From positions 1 through 64,000 of the forward strand of contig NZ_JAASQO010000013.1 of assembly GCF_011762095.1 (NCBI RefSeq): 64,000 nt of DNA, in the 5' to 3' direction. Shown here piece by piece: positions 17,162 through 29,700 of the stretch. Below the pieces are notes generated by a model. It did no database searches, was not told the DNA's origin, and worked only from the letters and a program-made list of their open reading frames with translations. The DNA is from Parvibaculum indicum (GTDB lineage: Bacteria; Pseudomonadota; Alphaproteobacteria; Parvibaculales; Parvibaculaceae). The position numbers were made by a program, and so were the translations under genes. Position 1 is the first letter of the stretch. Each line of letters opens with the position of its first letter.

Positions 17162-18154
17162 ATGCTAGTGTCCTGCAAAGATACAAATCTGGGGGTAAAC
17201 GTGGGGGAAGGGCAATCGAACATTTCGCACTTCTTCGAGACGATGAAAGTCCGCTTCGAGAAATGCTTAGATCCAACACTTTCATGCACCGAAAAGGCGA
17301 TCAACGCCCATTCCGTGCAGAACGCGACGTCTCTCGGCCTTATTGCCGAAGACAATCACGTCTAAGAGCTCCGCATGCGCGTCAAAAATGGCTCGCCGGA
17401 ATGCCTTTTCGAGAAAGTCGGGCGCAATCAGGCGTCCACATTTCCAGGCTTTTGCAGCCGGCACGACACGGAGATTTTCAAGCCCCTCGACACAAAGCCG
17501 CTGTCGCTTGACGATGCGGAGCAACTGTTTCTGATCGCCTATCGGTCTCTCACACGAGAGCTGCACACCGTAATGGAAGCAGCGATGCGTCTGCAGACCA
17601 CGCTCGAACGTCAGATAGCGGAAGGCCTCGTACCAAAGGACAAGCCATCGCCGGCTATGACGGAAGCTACGGCGCACATGATTAAGGCCTGGGGCGTGTG
17701 GAAGCATCGCTTGGAGTTTTACGACCGGCCATTCGCGAAAAGCCGATTTGGAGACGTGCTCCATTCGACGTTTGTGATTGAGGGCCGCAAGCCCGTGCTG
17801 GCGTCGTCCTCATTCTTCTCAGTTGACGACAAGGCGTGGGGCAAACGGTTCGCAGCGGTGACTCTCAATGTCATTCCGACATCAACGACGGAAGCCGCCG
17901 TGATCGTGAGCTATCCGAAGGAGCAGTCCGGAAAGGCCCGCCGCTACGTCGCGCCGATTTTCCTGAAGAGCGGGGACGCGCGCCTGTCCGCGCTCTCGCA
18001 CATGCTGGTGGATCGGGCCGAGAACTTCTTCGTATCTCCGCAGCATGTCGAGGGCTGGACTGCCGAGAAACGCAAGGCGATCGAAGAGGCGTTCGTGGGG
18101 ACGGTGATCCGGGGCGAACCGGCAACGTCGTCGTCGGATCTGATGCTTTTCTGA
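17162..18154 (+). pseudogene. Cys/His-rich unknown protein split by an in-frame TAA
   Basis: Two open segments lie in the same frame, 17162-17365 and 17366-18154, separated only by TAA at 17363-17365. Read through, they form one coherent protein of about 330 codons: an N-terminal Cys/His cluster (FEKCLD, SCTEKAINAHSVQ), then GRNQASTFPGFCSRHD, then a long helical domain. The paired C..C/AHS and C..HD motifs look like a zinc-binding or HNH-like head. The downstream part could be re-initiated at ATG 17375 (GAG nearby), giving a 259-residue product. The start is uncertain; GTG 17201 after GGGGG is an alternative. Function unknown. Confidence 0.65.
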
Positions 18155-18170
18155 CCCCGCGGACGAGGTG

Positions 18171-18344
18171 TCAGGGAATCCGCTCCGACCGCCACTGGCC
18201 GTCTCTGCCGTGGACGAGGCGCCAGCTTCGCGACGTCACCTGTGTGCCCTTCGCCGTGCGATAGGCGGGAATGGCGAGATGGATCGCGTCGTCGAAAGCC
18301 CACCGCCCGCCTCGCAAATCTGGTCGACTTAAATGCCTGTTCAT
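18171..18344 (-). CDS. 57-residue small ORF, divergent from the helicase
   Basis: ATG at 18344, TGA at 18171-18173. The translation is protein-like: it begins MNRHLSRPDLRGGRWAF, continues DDAIHLAIPAYRTAKGTQVT and ends in a Trp/Arg-rich stretch (SWRLVHGRDGQWRSERIP). No Shine-Dalgarno is visible, but TATAGT lies 7 nt before the ATG, which would suit a leaderless transcript. It shares its upstream region with the UvrD-like helicase. Function unknown; it could also be a fragment of a larger ancestor. Confidence 0.45.
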   Translation of the reverse strand: MNRHLSRPDLRGGRWAFDDAIHLAIPAYRTAKGTQVTSRSWRLVHGRDGQWRSERIP

Positions 18345-18353
18345 GATTTGTAC
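18339..18353. promoter_or_regulatory. Possible LexA-like site (one mismatch)
   Basis: GTTC-N7-GTAC, one base from the alphaproteobacterial LexA box GTTC-N7-GTTC, 24 bp upstream of the helicase start. It overlaps the start codon of the small divergent ORF. A match this loose can occur by chance. Confidence 0.25.
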
Positions 18354-18376
18354 TATAGCCTCGAGATTCGGGGCAA

Positions 18377-20488
18377 GTGGGAATGCTGCAGCAGGTCAGG
18401 ACGGCAAGCCAAACAGACGCGGGGAGAGACGGCCCTCTGGCCGGGCTGAATCCGAAGCAACGGCGCGCCGTGGAACATGGCTGCGCTGACCTGAACGATG
18501 TCCCGCCTCTGCTCATCATCGCCGGCGCCGGCTCGGGCAAGACCAACACGCTGGCGCATCGCGTCGCGCATCTGGTCGTTTCAGGCGCCGACCCGCGCCG
18601 CATCATGCTGCTGACATTCTCGCGGCGCGCCGCGGTCGAGATGCAGCGCCGCGTCGAGCGGATCATGGCGAAGGCGCTCGGACCGAACGCCGGCGCGATG
18701 GCCGATGCGCTGGCCTGGTCGGGGACATTCCATGCGATGGGCGCCCGGCTCCTGCGTGAATACGCGGCGGACATCGGACTGGATGCGGCGTTCACGATCC
18801 ACGACAGGGAAGATTCCGCCGACCTGATGAACCTCGCGCGGCACGATCTCGGCTTTTCCAAGATGGAGAAGCGCTTCCCGATGAAGGATACGTGTCTGGC
18901 GATCTATTCGCGCGCCGTGAATGCGGAAACGCCGCTCGGCGAAGTGCTCGGCGGCGTCTTCCCCTGGTGCGCCGAATGGGAGGCCGAACTGCAAAGGCTG
19001 TTCGGCGCCTATGTCGAGGCCAAGCAGAAACAGAACGTGCTCGATTACGACGATCTGCTGCTCTACTGGGCGCAGATGATGATGGCGCCGGCGCTCGCCG
19101 ACGATCTCTCAGGCCGCTTCGATCACGTCCTGATCGACGAGTATCAGGACACGAACAGGCTTCAGGCCTCGATCCTGCTGAACTTCAAGCCGACCGGCCG
19201 CGGCCTCACCGTCGTCGGCGACGACGCTCAGTCGATCTATTCGTTCCGCGCGGCGACGGTGCGCAACATTCTCGATTTTCCCGGTCACTTCACGCCGAAG
19301 GCCGAGCTGATCACGCTCGAGCAGAATTATCGCTCGACGCAGCCGATCCTTGCCGCGGCAAATGCGGTGATTGATCTCGCCTCCGAGCGCTTCACCAAGA
19401 ACCTCTGGTCTTATCGCGCATCATCCGATCTGCCCGCGCTCGTCAACGTCGCCGATGACAATGCCCAGGCCGGCTACATCGTCGAAAACATTCTCGCCAA
19501 TCGCGAGGCCGGACAGCGCCTCAAATCGCAGGCGGTCCTGTTCCGGACGTCGAGCCACAGCGCGACGCTCGAAGTCGAGCTGACCCGTCGCAACATTCCA
19601 TTCGTCAAATTCGGCGGCCTCAAGTTTATCGAGGCGGCGCACATCAAGGATGTGCTCGCCGTGCTGCGCTGGGCGCACAATCTGCGTGATCGCGTCGCCG
19701 GGTTTCGTGTGGCGCAGCTCCTGCCCGGCGTCGGCCCGGGCACGGCTGCTAAGCTTCTCGACGGCACCGCCGCTAGCGGCAGCGCGGCCACCGGCCTGCA
19801 CGGCTTTCGCCCTCCGGTTGCTGCGGTCGCGCATTGGCAGAAGTTCGTCGAGACGATGAGCGCGCTACATCTCGGCGCAGCCGGATGGCCGTCCGAGCTC
19901 GATCTCGCCTGCCGCTGGTATCTGCCCTTCATGGAGCAACGCTACGAGGACGCCCTACAAAGGCAGGCCGACCTTACGCAGCTTGCGCAGATCGCAGCCA
20001 GTTATCCGACTCGCGAGCGTTTCCTGACCGAACTGACGCTCGACCCGCCCGATGCGACGAGCGACCAGGCCGGTCCGCCACTGCTCGATGAGGATTATCT
20101 GATCCTCTCGACCATTCATTCCGCCAAGGGCCAGGAATGGTCGTCAGTCTTCGTCCTCAACGTGGTCGATGGGTGCATTCCGTCCGACCTCGGCGTCGGC
20201 TCGACGCCGGAGATCGAGGAGGAACGCCGGCTTCTCTACGTCGCCATGACGCGGGCCAAGGATCAGCTTCATCTGATGGTCCCGCAGCGTTTCTTCACGC
20301 ATGGCCAGCGCAGCTTCGGTGATCGCCACGTCTATGCGCAGCGCACGCGCTTCATCCCGAACGCCATCACGAAGCATTTCCAGAGCCGCCACTGGCCGCG
20401 TGCTCAAGCGGCCAGTGCTGCTGCACGGTCGACGCGGACGCCGATCGACATGAAGGCGCGCATGCGTAGCATGTGGGGAAACACCTAG
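18377..20488 (+). CDS. UvrD/REP-family DNA helicase
   Basis: 703 residues from GTG 18377; ATG 18383 two codons later is equally possible. Superfamily 1A motifs are all present: Walker A AGAGSGKTNT (49-58), motif II VLIDEYQDTN, motif III VVGDDAQSIYSFR, motif IV LEQNYRSTQPI, motif V TIHSAKGQEW and motif VI LLYVAMTRAKDQL. It is a 3'-5' DNA translocase for repair or unwinding. Stand-alone UvrD-like helicases also sit in defence islands (for example partnering nucleases), and this one lies 13 bp from the convergent ABC-3C operon. I see no nuclease partner on its own strand, so a defence role is only an inference from position. Confidence 0.9.
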   Translation: MGMLQQVRTASQTDAGRDGPLAGLNPKQRRAVEHGCADLNDVPPLLIIAGAGSGKTNTLAHRVAHLVVSGADPRRIMLLTFSRRAAVEMQRRVERIMAKALGPNAGAMADALAWSGTFHAMGARLLREYAADIGLDAAFTIHDREDSADLMNLARHDLGFSKMEKRFPMKDTCLAIYSRAVNAETPLGEVLGGVFPWCAEWEAELQRLFGAYVEAKQKQNVLDYDDLLLYWAQMMMAPALADDLSGRFDHVLIDEYQDTNRLQASILLNFKPTGRGLTVVGDDAQSIYSFRAATVRNILDFPGHFTPKAELITLEQNYRSTQPILAAANAVIDLASERFTKNLWSYRASSDLPALVNVADDNAQAGYIVENILANREAGQRLKSQAVLFRTSSHSATLEVELTRRNIPFVKFGGLKFIEAAHIKDVLAVLRWAHNLRDRVAGFRVAQLLPGVGPGTAAKLLDGTAASGSAATGLHGFRPPVAAVAHWQKFVETMSALHLGAAGWPSELDLACRWYLPFMEQRYEDALQRQADLTQLAQIAASYPTRERFLTELTLDPPDATSDQAGPPLLDEDYLILSTIHSAKGQEWSSVFVLNVVDGCIPSDLGVGSTPEIEEERRLLYVAMTRAKDQLHLMVPQRFFTHGQRSFGDRHVYAQRTRFIPNAITKHFQSRHWPRAQAASAAARSTRTPIDMKARMRSMWGNT

Positions 20489-20500
20489 AAGCGACGCTGC

Positions 20501-22378
20501 CTATGTCCGCTTCACCGCTGGCCGCGGAAACAGGCCGTATCTTCCGAGTTGCTCGTTCTTGGTAAAGAACGTGGTCTGAGACCTAGTGCGCACAGCGTTC
20601 GACGGCGTGTCGTTCTCCAAGATGATGACCTGCCGATCGTCATGCTTTGAGAGATACTCGTAGAAATGGTCGCGAACGTCAGTTTCCGACAGATCGTCCT
20701 CGTCGTGTTCAGGCTCGCGATACGCTAGCAGCGGGGTGTCCAGCACGACAAATCCAGGGTGCGGCAAGTCGTTGTCCCGCGTGAACTCAAGAAGCGCGAC
20801 GTTGAACGCCGAGTGCGTGATGGCACGCATACCTTTGCCGCGACTGCCTCGAGGTTTCCCGGAGATCACAAAGTCTTTCGAAGATCGGTCAAAATGCACT
20901 CGCTCCGTCTCCGGAAAATTCCAGGCCTTGAGGAGCAAGCGCAATTGCTCCGAGAACAGATCCAACACTGACTCTGAAAGACCCGACGCTGGCTGTGCAG
21001 GCGCTGCTTGCGGCTCGGACACGTCTTCCTCGAGTTCGGCCTTTCGCTCCTCCAGGTCGGAGATCGACTGGAACAGCGAAAGCGCATTAGTCACAGACGT
21101 ACGCTTCTCCGTGATCTCGGAATAAGTGGCCCGCTGACCTTGCAGGGTCGGGGTGATGCGCAATAGCTCCGCATCGGTAGCCGTAAGCTGTTGCTCCAGG
21201 CCCGGCTTCGATGCCTCAATTGACGCAATTTCGTCGTTGAGCTGCTGGACAGTCTCGGCGAGTTCTTTGGCAAGCAATTGAATTTTGGACGCTTCTGCGT
21301 CCGCCGCTGCAACGACGACCTCGATGTTGCCGTCGCAACTATCATCGTCTGGATTTTGGTGCTCAGCCAATGCGCCGCAAAGCGGACAGCGCCCCGGTGC
21401 TAATGCCCCTAACAGCGACCCCGCCTCCCTGAGGCCGGCGAGCCGGCGCAGGTCCGACTGGTAGCTTTGGGAAAGCAGATCGAAGCGCGCGAGCAACTCT
21501 TCAATTTCAGCGCGGCGAATATCTGCATCATCGATTGCGGCACGAAACGAGCGCCTCCGCGCCGCAATTTCTCTGAACTCGAATTCGAGCTGCTGTAGGC
21601 CGGTCTTCTCAATCTCAAGAGTATCCTCAAGTCTGCCGAGCTGGTCTTCCAACTCGGCCACGTCGTCTTCCTCACCGACGATGCTGGTCAGCTTATCCTT
21701 ATAGCTTGAGATCAATTCGTTGATGATCTCGGTCTTTGCCGTCCTGCTCGTAACGCGTGTTCGATCCTCGTCAACAGCCTGCACGGCGCTGTCATCGACC
21801 CCCGTTACGAGAAGCTTGAATACAGACATTTCAGGTGTCCGCGTCAGGTAGTCACCGGATTCGATCGGGGAACCGCGCTTCTGGATGTCCCCTTCGGGCA
21901 CTACACAAAGATGCACAAGATTCCGAAAGCTCAGCGAGTTGGTCTCGCCGCGCGCATTCTTCTGAATGCGTTTGCCGGAGAGCCCGAGAAGGCCAAGCAG
22001 AAACATCGAGACGTTGTTATTGCGCTGGGGATTATGCTTGCCGTTGAGAACGATCGGTGTTTGGTCCGCCGGGATCGATTTATGCAGCCCTTCAAAGAGC
22101 GAGTACTTGCCGCCCACCACCGCGCGCGCAAGCGTATAGGGCTTTCCTTCTGGTGACTCGAAGCCGAGCCATACCCGATCGTAGCCTACGCGCTCAGGTA
22201 TATCGCGAAGGTCTTCTCCACCTCCGAGCATGAAGTCGATCGATTCCAGAATGAACGATTTGCCTGTCTCGGACGCGCCATAAATGACATTGAGACCGGC
22301 ACCAAACTCGATCTCTGCTGTTGACTTATTCGGGCCGGTAAAAGCCAAGTGTCGCAAGGCAAGTGCTGCTGCTGTCAA
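20501..22378 (-). CDS. SMC/Rad50-like ATPase of an ABC-three-component system
   Basis: 625 residues. The start is TTG 22378, overlapping the upstream TGA as TTGA, so translation is coupled. Walker A is GASETGKSF (34-42). Two long coiled-coil arms flank a zinc-hook-like CPLC (331-334), and Walker B is FVVLDTP near 540, so this is a small Rad50/SMC relative. Together with its two upstream partners it fits the ATPase of ABC-3C conflict systems, where the SMC-like ATPase is thought to sense invading nucleic acid and license the effector. Base composition is visibly less GC-rich than in the flanking plasmid genes, suggesting transfer. Confidence 0.85.
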   Translation of the reverse strand: MTAAALALRHLAFTGPNKSTAEIEFGAGLNVIYGASETGKSFILESIDFMLGGGEDLRDIPERVGYDRVWLGFESPEGKPYTLARAVVGGKYSLFEGLHKSIPADQTPIVLNGKHNPQRNNNVSMFLLGLLGLSGKRIQKNARGETNSLSFRNLVHLCVVPEGDIQKRGSPIESGDYLTRTPEMSVFKLLVTGVDDSAVQAVDEDRTRVTSRTAKTEIINELISSYKDKLTSIVGEEDDVAELEDQLGRLEDTLEIEKTGLQQLEFEFREIAARRRSFRAAIDDADIRRAEIEELLARFDLLSQSYQSDLRRLAGLREAGSLLGALAPGRCPLCGALAEHQNPDDDSCDGNIEVVVAAADAEASKIQLLAKELAETVQQLNDEIASIEASKPGLEQQLTATDAELLRITPTLQGQRATYSEITEKRTSVTNALSLFQSISDLEERKAELEEDVSEPQAAPAQPASGLSESVLDLFSEQLRLLLKAWNFPETERVHFDRSSKDFVISGKPRGSRGKGMRAITHSAFNVALLEFTRDNDLPHPGFVVLDTPLLAYREPEHDEDDLSETDVRDHFYEYLSKHDDRQVIILENDTPSNAVRTRSQTTFFTKNEQLGRYGLFPRPAVKRT

Positions 22379-22884
22379 GACGCACCTCCCGCCGAACTTT
22401 TCTCTACGACGTGGAACTGCTCAACCCATTTGTCGAAATTCTCGCGCATTAGGGTCCGGAAGTCATCGTCGCCCATATCGCCAAAAACTTCTGCCACCCA
22501 TTGAGCGCGAAGCTGCAAGAGGTTCATATACTCGCTGGTTAGAGTGGAGAGGAAAACCTCCGCCATCTCACCCGCGCGATAGACGATGCCAGAGCTATCC
22601 ACGACGCGCTCGACCAGCTCTCTGGACATCATCAGATGGAGGCCGCGCTCAACAAGTTCCCTCCTAACCAGAAGCTCCGCACTTCGAAGAGGCAGCTCCG
22701 GGTGCAGGCTCGCCGGGCCTCCCACGTCGGCGGTGTGTACGACGAGATAGTCGAATGCGACCATGCGCTGGAGGTCGAATGCCTTCGGAAACAGAGCCGC
22801 AAGCACTCCAACGGATCGGATGCCCGTCTCAAGCGGGCTATTGAAAGGCAGGCCCCTCCGCCTGATAGCGGTCACTTCTTCCAT
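22375..22884 (-). CDS. ABC-3C middle component
   Basis: 169 residues from ATG 22884, which overlaps the effector gene by 13 bp. It is all-helical and has no known enzymatic motif. The composition and the region LVRRELVERGLHLMMSRELV through YMNLLQLRAQWVAEVF match what I recall of the ABC-3C middle components, small proteins encoded between the effector and the SMC-like ATPase. Homologues are often mis-annotated as transporters. The role is thought to be a bridge between the other two proteins. The assignment rests mostly on gene order. Confidence 0.7.
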   Translation of the reverse strand: MEEVTAIRRRGLPFNSPLETGIRSVGVLAALFPKAFDLQRMVAFDYLVVHTADVGGPASLHPELPLRSAELLVRRELVERGLHLMMSRELVERVVDSSGIVYRAGEMAEVFLSTLTSEYMNLLQLRAQWVAEVFGDMGDDDFRTLMRENFDKWVEQFHVVEKSSAGGAS

Positions 22885-23975
22885 TTGAGGCGATCCACAT
22901 TGGCGAGCTGGTGACAGATCCCGCGTCGATCGTGAATCTTCACAACGCTGATGAGGCCGTTCTCGGTCAGGGGCAACATGGTCGCAGCATGGGTAACGGC
23001 CGTCAGGCAGGCGAGGCCGTCCGCATGAACCGCTTCGGCAATGTCCACGATACCGGCATGCACCTCGTCTTGCAGCGATTCGAAGGTGCCCGGGGGCACT
23101 GTATCGCGAGCAAAGTTCCGCAGCGATTCGGCTTGGTAAAAGTTTTCGCGTTGCCGGTGATAGTGGCTTGTCAACTCGGGCCATGAGCTGAGGTCGTCGA
23201 GCTTTGTAAGCATCATCTTCTTGTTGTCGCCATAGGCTTCGAAGAGGTGATGCAAATAGCGACTCTCGTCATCTGCGGGAACGACGGGTGGCTTTCCTGG
23301 TACGGGCCGCGCTGCGAGCCCACCGCCAAACCTCGCGGAAAAGTAGGGGGTGTGTCTATGCTCGTCGATGACCTCGAGCGGATTCTTGTAGCTGAACGAG
23401 CTGTAGTCGTACTGCTCGCAATAGGTCAGGAAGGCGCCTTGGAGCTGGATGGTTTGGGTTGATGTTATTTTCCCTGCGCACCATTCACCCCATTTCTCGA
23501 ATAGCTTCTCCTTGAGCGCGGTCGGCTTCAGAAGCAGCTTTTGCAGGCTGATACCGCACCCTTTCGGCGCCATGAAAAAGTATGCGCGTGGGGGTGAAAA
23601 CTCCTTATTAAATGAGTGCCAGAGCATCTTCCCGATTTCTGGCAAGACGTCGCTTGGTGTCAGCGCGGAATCGTAGTGCTTGCATTGGAAGTTATCCCAG
23701 ATGCCAAAAAAACCCGACGCATCCTCCAGCCCGGCAACATCGATACCCATATCCGTTGCGCCGGCGAGACGGACGACCTTAGCGTAACCAGTCTTCTTGC
23801 CGGTCGCCCATTCCTGTATGAACGTCTCCCATTCTTCCGGCGAGTAGATCAGAATCTGTTGCTGCGGCGGGATGACTTTTCCGTACTGGATTTTGGCGGA
23901 GTTGGCGGGCGGCTGTTCTGGGTCCGCCAGCTCATCCGCCGGCAACGTCTTTGAGATGTCAGCTTGGTCTTCCAC
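22872..23975 (-). CDS. ABC-3C effector with nuclease-like N-terminal domain
   Basis: 367 residues, start GTG 23975 with GGGAGG about 6 nt upstream. The N-terminal half has the layout of an Mrr-type PD-(D/E)xK nuclease: EEWETFIQEW helix (49-56), GIDV aspartate (D79) and a Q-x-K strand, FQCKHYD (Q97, K99). The C-terminal half (from about 200) is helical and should be the ABC-3C C-terminal domain that contacts the middle component. First gene of a three-gene overlapping operon (23975 to 20501). The likely role is cleavage of foreign or host DNA upon activation. A restriction endonuclease without a methylase partner is the main alternative. Confidence 0.7.
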   Translation of the reverse strand: MEDQADISKTLPADELADPEQPPANSAKIQYGKVIPPQQQILIYSPEEWETFIQEWATGKKTGYAKVVRLAGATDMGIDVAGLEDASGFFGIWDNFQCKHYDSALTPSDVLPEIGKMLWHSFNKEFSPPRAYFFMAPKGCGISLQKLLLKPTALKEKLFEKWGEWCAGKITSTQTIQLQGAFLTYCEQYDYSSFSYKNPLEVIDEHRHTPYFSARFGGGLAARPVPGKPPVVPADDESRYLHHLFEAYGDNKKMMLTKLDDLSSWPELTSHYHRQRENFYQAESLRNFARDTVPPGTFESLQDEVHAGIVDIAEAVHADGLACLTAVTHAATMLPLTENGLISVVKIHDRRGICHQLANVDRLKWKK

Positions 23976-24104
23976 ACGCGCCTCCCCCAGCGGCTAGATT
24001 ACACAGTACGGATATTGGAATAAAGTCGCTGCGCTTTGTTATCGCACGCTTGGCCGGCCTTGGCCGGAAGCGGACCGATTGTCCGTCCACGACGCTGTCA
24101 CCGC

Positions 24105-27370
<3,266 letters not shown>

Positions 27371-27374
<4 letters not shown>

Positions 27375-28894
27375 CCGAAGATTCCGTGCAGATACCAGCG
27401 CTGCGAGCCGGTCTCGCCATGCTCGCCGTCGCCGGCGCGATAAATCCAGAACCGCTCGCCCTGCTCGTCCTCGACGCGGAAGTAATCACGCACGGCGTCG
27501 AGCTCGGCGTCGCTGCGCCACCATTCCTCGAAGATCCGCTCGGGCCCATCGGCGCGCCGCACGCGCCGGCGCATGCCGCGCCAAACGAATGTCACGGGCG
27601 GATGATCGGGCAGAAGCGCCACGGTCTCGATCGGCTCGGGCGAGGCAAGGAGCCGCACCGGGCGCGGCCACGATCCTGACCAGGATGCGCCGGCGTCCGG
27701 CGACGCCGGCGACGCGCGCGCGACCGATCGTTCCGGCACGTCGCTTTGAAGGGGCACGATGCGATAGAGCCGTTCGCCGCCGATGCGATTGGACAGCGTG
27801 TCGATCAGGTCGCTGATGTCCGCCTCCGGCGGCGCGGCGAGATCGGAGATGATCTGCTTCGCGTCCAAGGGCTCGGCGATCGTCGCGGCAAGCCGCATCA
27901 GCTCGATGCCGAAGCCGGGATCAATGGTCTCGATCTTGTCGGTGAGGAGCCGCGTCAGGCGCCTGGCGTCGCGCACCGGCAAGGCCGTGCCGACGCGGAC
28001 CGCCACCATCCGCGCATCGACGCGGTGACAGAGAAGGTCGAGGCGCCGGGCGCCCTGCCCGCGCGCCTCGAGCAGGATGCAAAGCTCGCTCACCAGCTTG
28101 GCGATGTAGCGGGCGATCGTCTCGGCCGCTGAGATCGGCTCGGGAAATTGACGCCGCACCTCGGCGATCTCGGCGGGACGGATCGGGTCGATCGGCTCGC
28201 TGAGACGGCGCATCGCCTGGTCGAGGCGGCGGCCGATGTCGGACCCGAAGCGCAGCGCGAGCGGCGCGCGCGGGGTGCGCTCGAGATCGCCGATATGGTC
28301 GAGGCCAAGCCGGCGCAGGCTGTCGACGGTCGTGGCCGGCAGCCGCAATGCCGCGATCGGCAGGGACATGATCGCTGCGGCGCTCTCCCCGGCGGGAACG
28401 ACGAGCGTCGGCTGTGCGGCGAAGCGCGCGAGCGCATGCGCCGCGCCCCAGGTGTCGGCCATCGCCGCGCGCGCGGACAGGCCGGCAGCTTTCAGCCGCG
28501 CCACCATGTCGGCGAGCATGGCGGTCTCGCCGCCGTGAAGATGGGTGGCGCCGGTCGCTTCGATCACGAGGCCGTCGGGCGGGTTTGCCGCGACAATCGG
28601 CGAATAGCGGCGCAGCGCCCAGAGCGCGAGCCGGTCGAGCGCGGCGAGGTCCGCGTCCGGCTCGGCGTCGCGCATGACGAGATCCCGCACCAGCGCCTGC
28701 GCCTTGCTGGCGGCCATGCCGATGCGCAGGCCCGCGCGCTGCGCGGCCGCATCGGCGGCCAGGATCTCACGTCGGCGACCCTCACGGCCGACAAGGACGA
28801 GCGGCGTCTCAGGCGGAGGCGCGGCGTCGCCCAACATCCTTCGCACCCTGTCCGTCGGCCAGGTTGGAAGGAAGAGCGAGACGACCCTGGTCAT
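27371..28894 (-). CDS. imuB: ImuB, non-catalytic Y-family polymerase homologue
   Basis: 507 residues from ATG 28894 (GGAGG 6 nt before). The start [20 protein letters not shown] is characteristic of ImuB. The Y-family palm and little-finger folds are present, but the catalytic acidic residues of active Y polymerases are not seen. The C-terminal tail contains the platform for DnaE2, ImuA and the beta clamp. It overlaps the end of imuA by 86 bp and the start of dnaE2 by 4 bp, so the three proteins are co-produced. Regulated by the LexA box upstream of imuA. Confidence 0.9.
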
Positions 28895-29570
28895 CACACG
28901 CCTCCACAACGAAATCCGCGCGTTCTCCGGCGCGCGATCGGATGAGCTCGAGCAGCCAGCGCGGTCGCCCGACGCCGGGGACCGGGAGCGGCGCCGACGG
29001 CAGGGCCGACACGCGCCATCGCGTGGTGGCCGCGGTCGGCATGCCGAAATCCGCCGCCTCGGTCTGTCGGCGCCAGCGCCGGACCGCGAGGCCGAGCGTG
29101 CCGGAGGCCTCGGCCGCGAGCTGGAGCCGGCGCGAGGCGGTCATGGAGAGGCGCGACACCTCGGCGACGACGGCGCCCAATCCGGGATGCCGTAGCCCTT
29201 CCTCGAAACAGGCGAGCAGGGCCTTCTCGTCGCCGCACTCGACATAGACGACGCGGCCAGGCGCGAGACCGGCCTGGGCGAGCGCCGGCGCGAACAGATC
29301 CATGCGCGTCACGCACCACAGCACCTTGCCGCCGCTGCGCGCCGCGACGCCGGCGGCGAACAGGGCGGCGGCCGCGCCGTCCACTGCGCCGTTGCCGCCT
29401 CCGGCGACCTCATGCAGCGCACCGCGCAGCAACCCTCCTTCCGGAAGAACCCGGTCGATCGCCGCCACGCCGAAGGGCAGGACCGCGCGCTGCTGCGCGG
29501 TCCTGCCCTCGAGCCGGGCGATGCGTGCCTGGAGCTCGGACACGACTGATCGGGGGGCGGACGTACTCAT
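28809..29570 (-). CDS. imuA: ImuA, RecA/SulA-like mutasome factor
   Basis: 253 residues from ATG 29570 (AAAGGA 5-6 nt upstream). It has a RecA-like fold: FGVAAIDRVLPEGGLLRGAL at 53-72, a degenerate nucleotide loop, and VLWCVTRMDLFAPALAQAG. It is the first gene of the imuA-imuB-dnaE2 operon and needed for mutasome recruitment in alphaproteobacteria. The C-terminal 30 residues run into imuB on the same strand in another frame. The LexA box lies 31 bp upstream of the start codon. Confidence 0.88.
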   Translation of the reverse strand: MSTSAPRSVVSELQARIARLEGRTAQQRAVLPFGVAAIDRVLPEGGLLRGALHEVAGGGNGAVDGAAAALFAAGVAARSGGKVLWCVTRMDLFAPALAQAGLAPGRVVYVECGDEKALLACFEEGLRHPGLGAVVAEVSRLSMTASRRLQLAAEASGTLGLAVRRWRRQTEAADFGMPTAATTRWRVSALPSAPLPVPGVGRPRWLLELIRSRAGERADFVVEACDDQGRLALPSNLADGQGAKDVGRRRASA

Positions 29571-29600
29571 GTCCTTTGCAACGCTCTCTGCATCTGATAT

Positions 29601-29615
29601 GTTCTATGTTTGTTC
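29601..29615 (-). promoter_or_regulatory. LexA (SOS) box upstream of imuA
   Basis: Perfect alphaproteobacterial LexA motif GTTC-N7-GTTC (GTTCTATGTTTGTTC on the plus strand; GAAC-N7-GAAC toward imuA), 31 bp before the start codon. LexA would repress imuA-imuB-dnaE2 until DNA damage. Confidence 0.85.
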
Positions 29616-29700
29616 TTGTCGTCCTAGAGAGTCAATCAGACTCGTCTGAATCGTCCTGCGAGGGGTCGTCCGGAAGGAGAAGGAGGGGCAAGCGGCCTTC

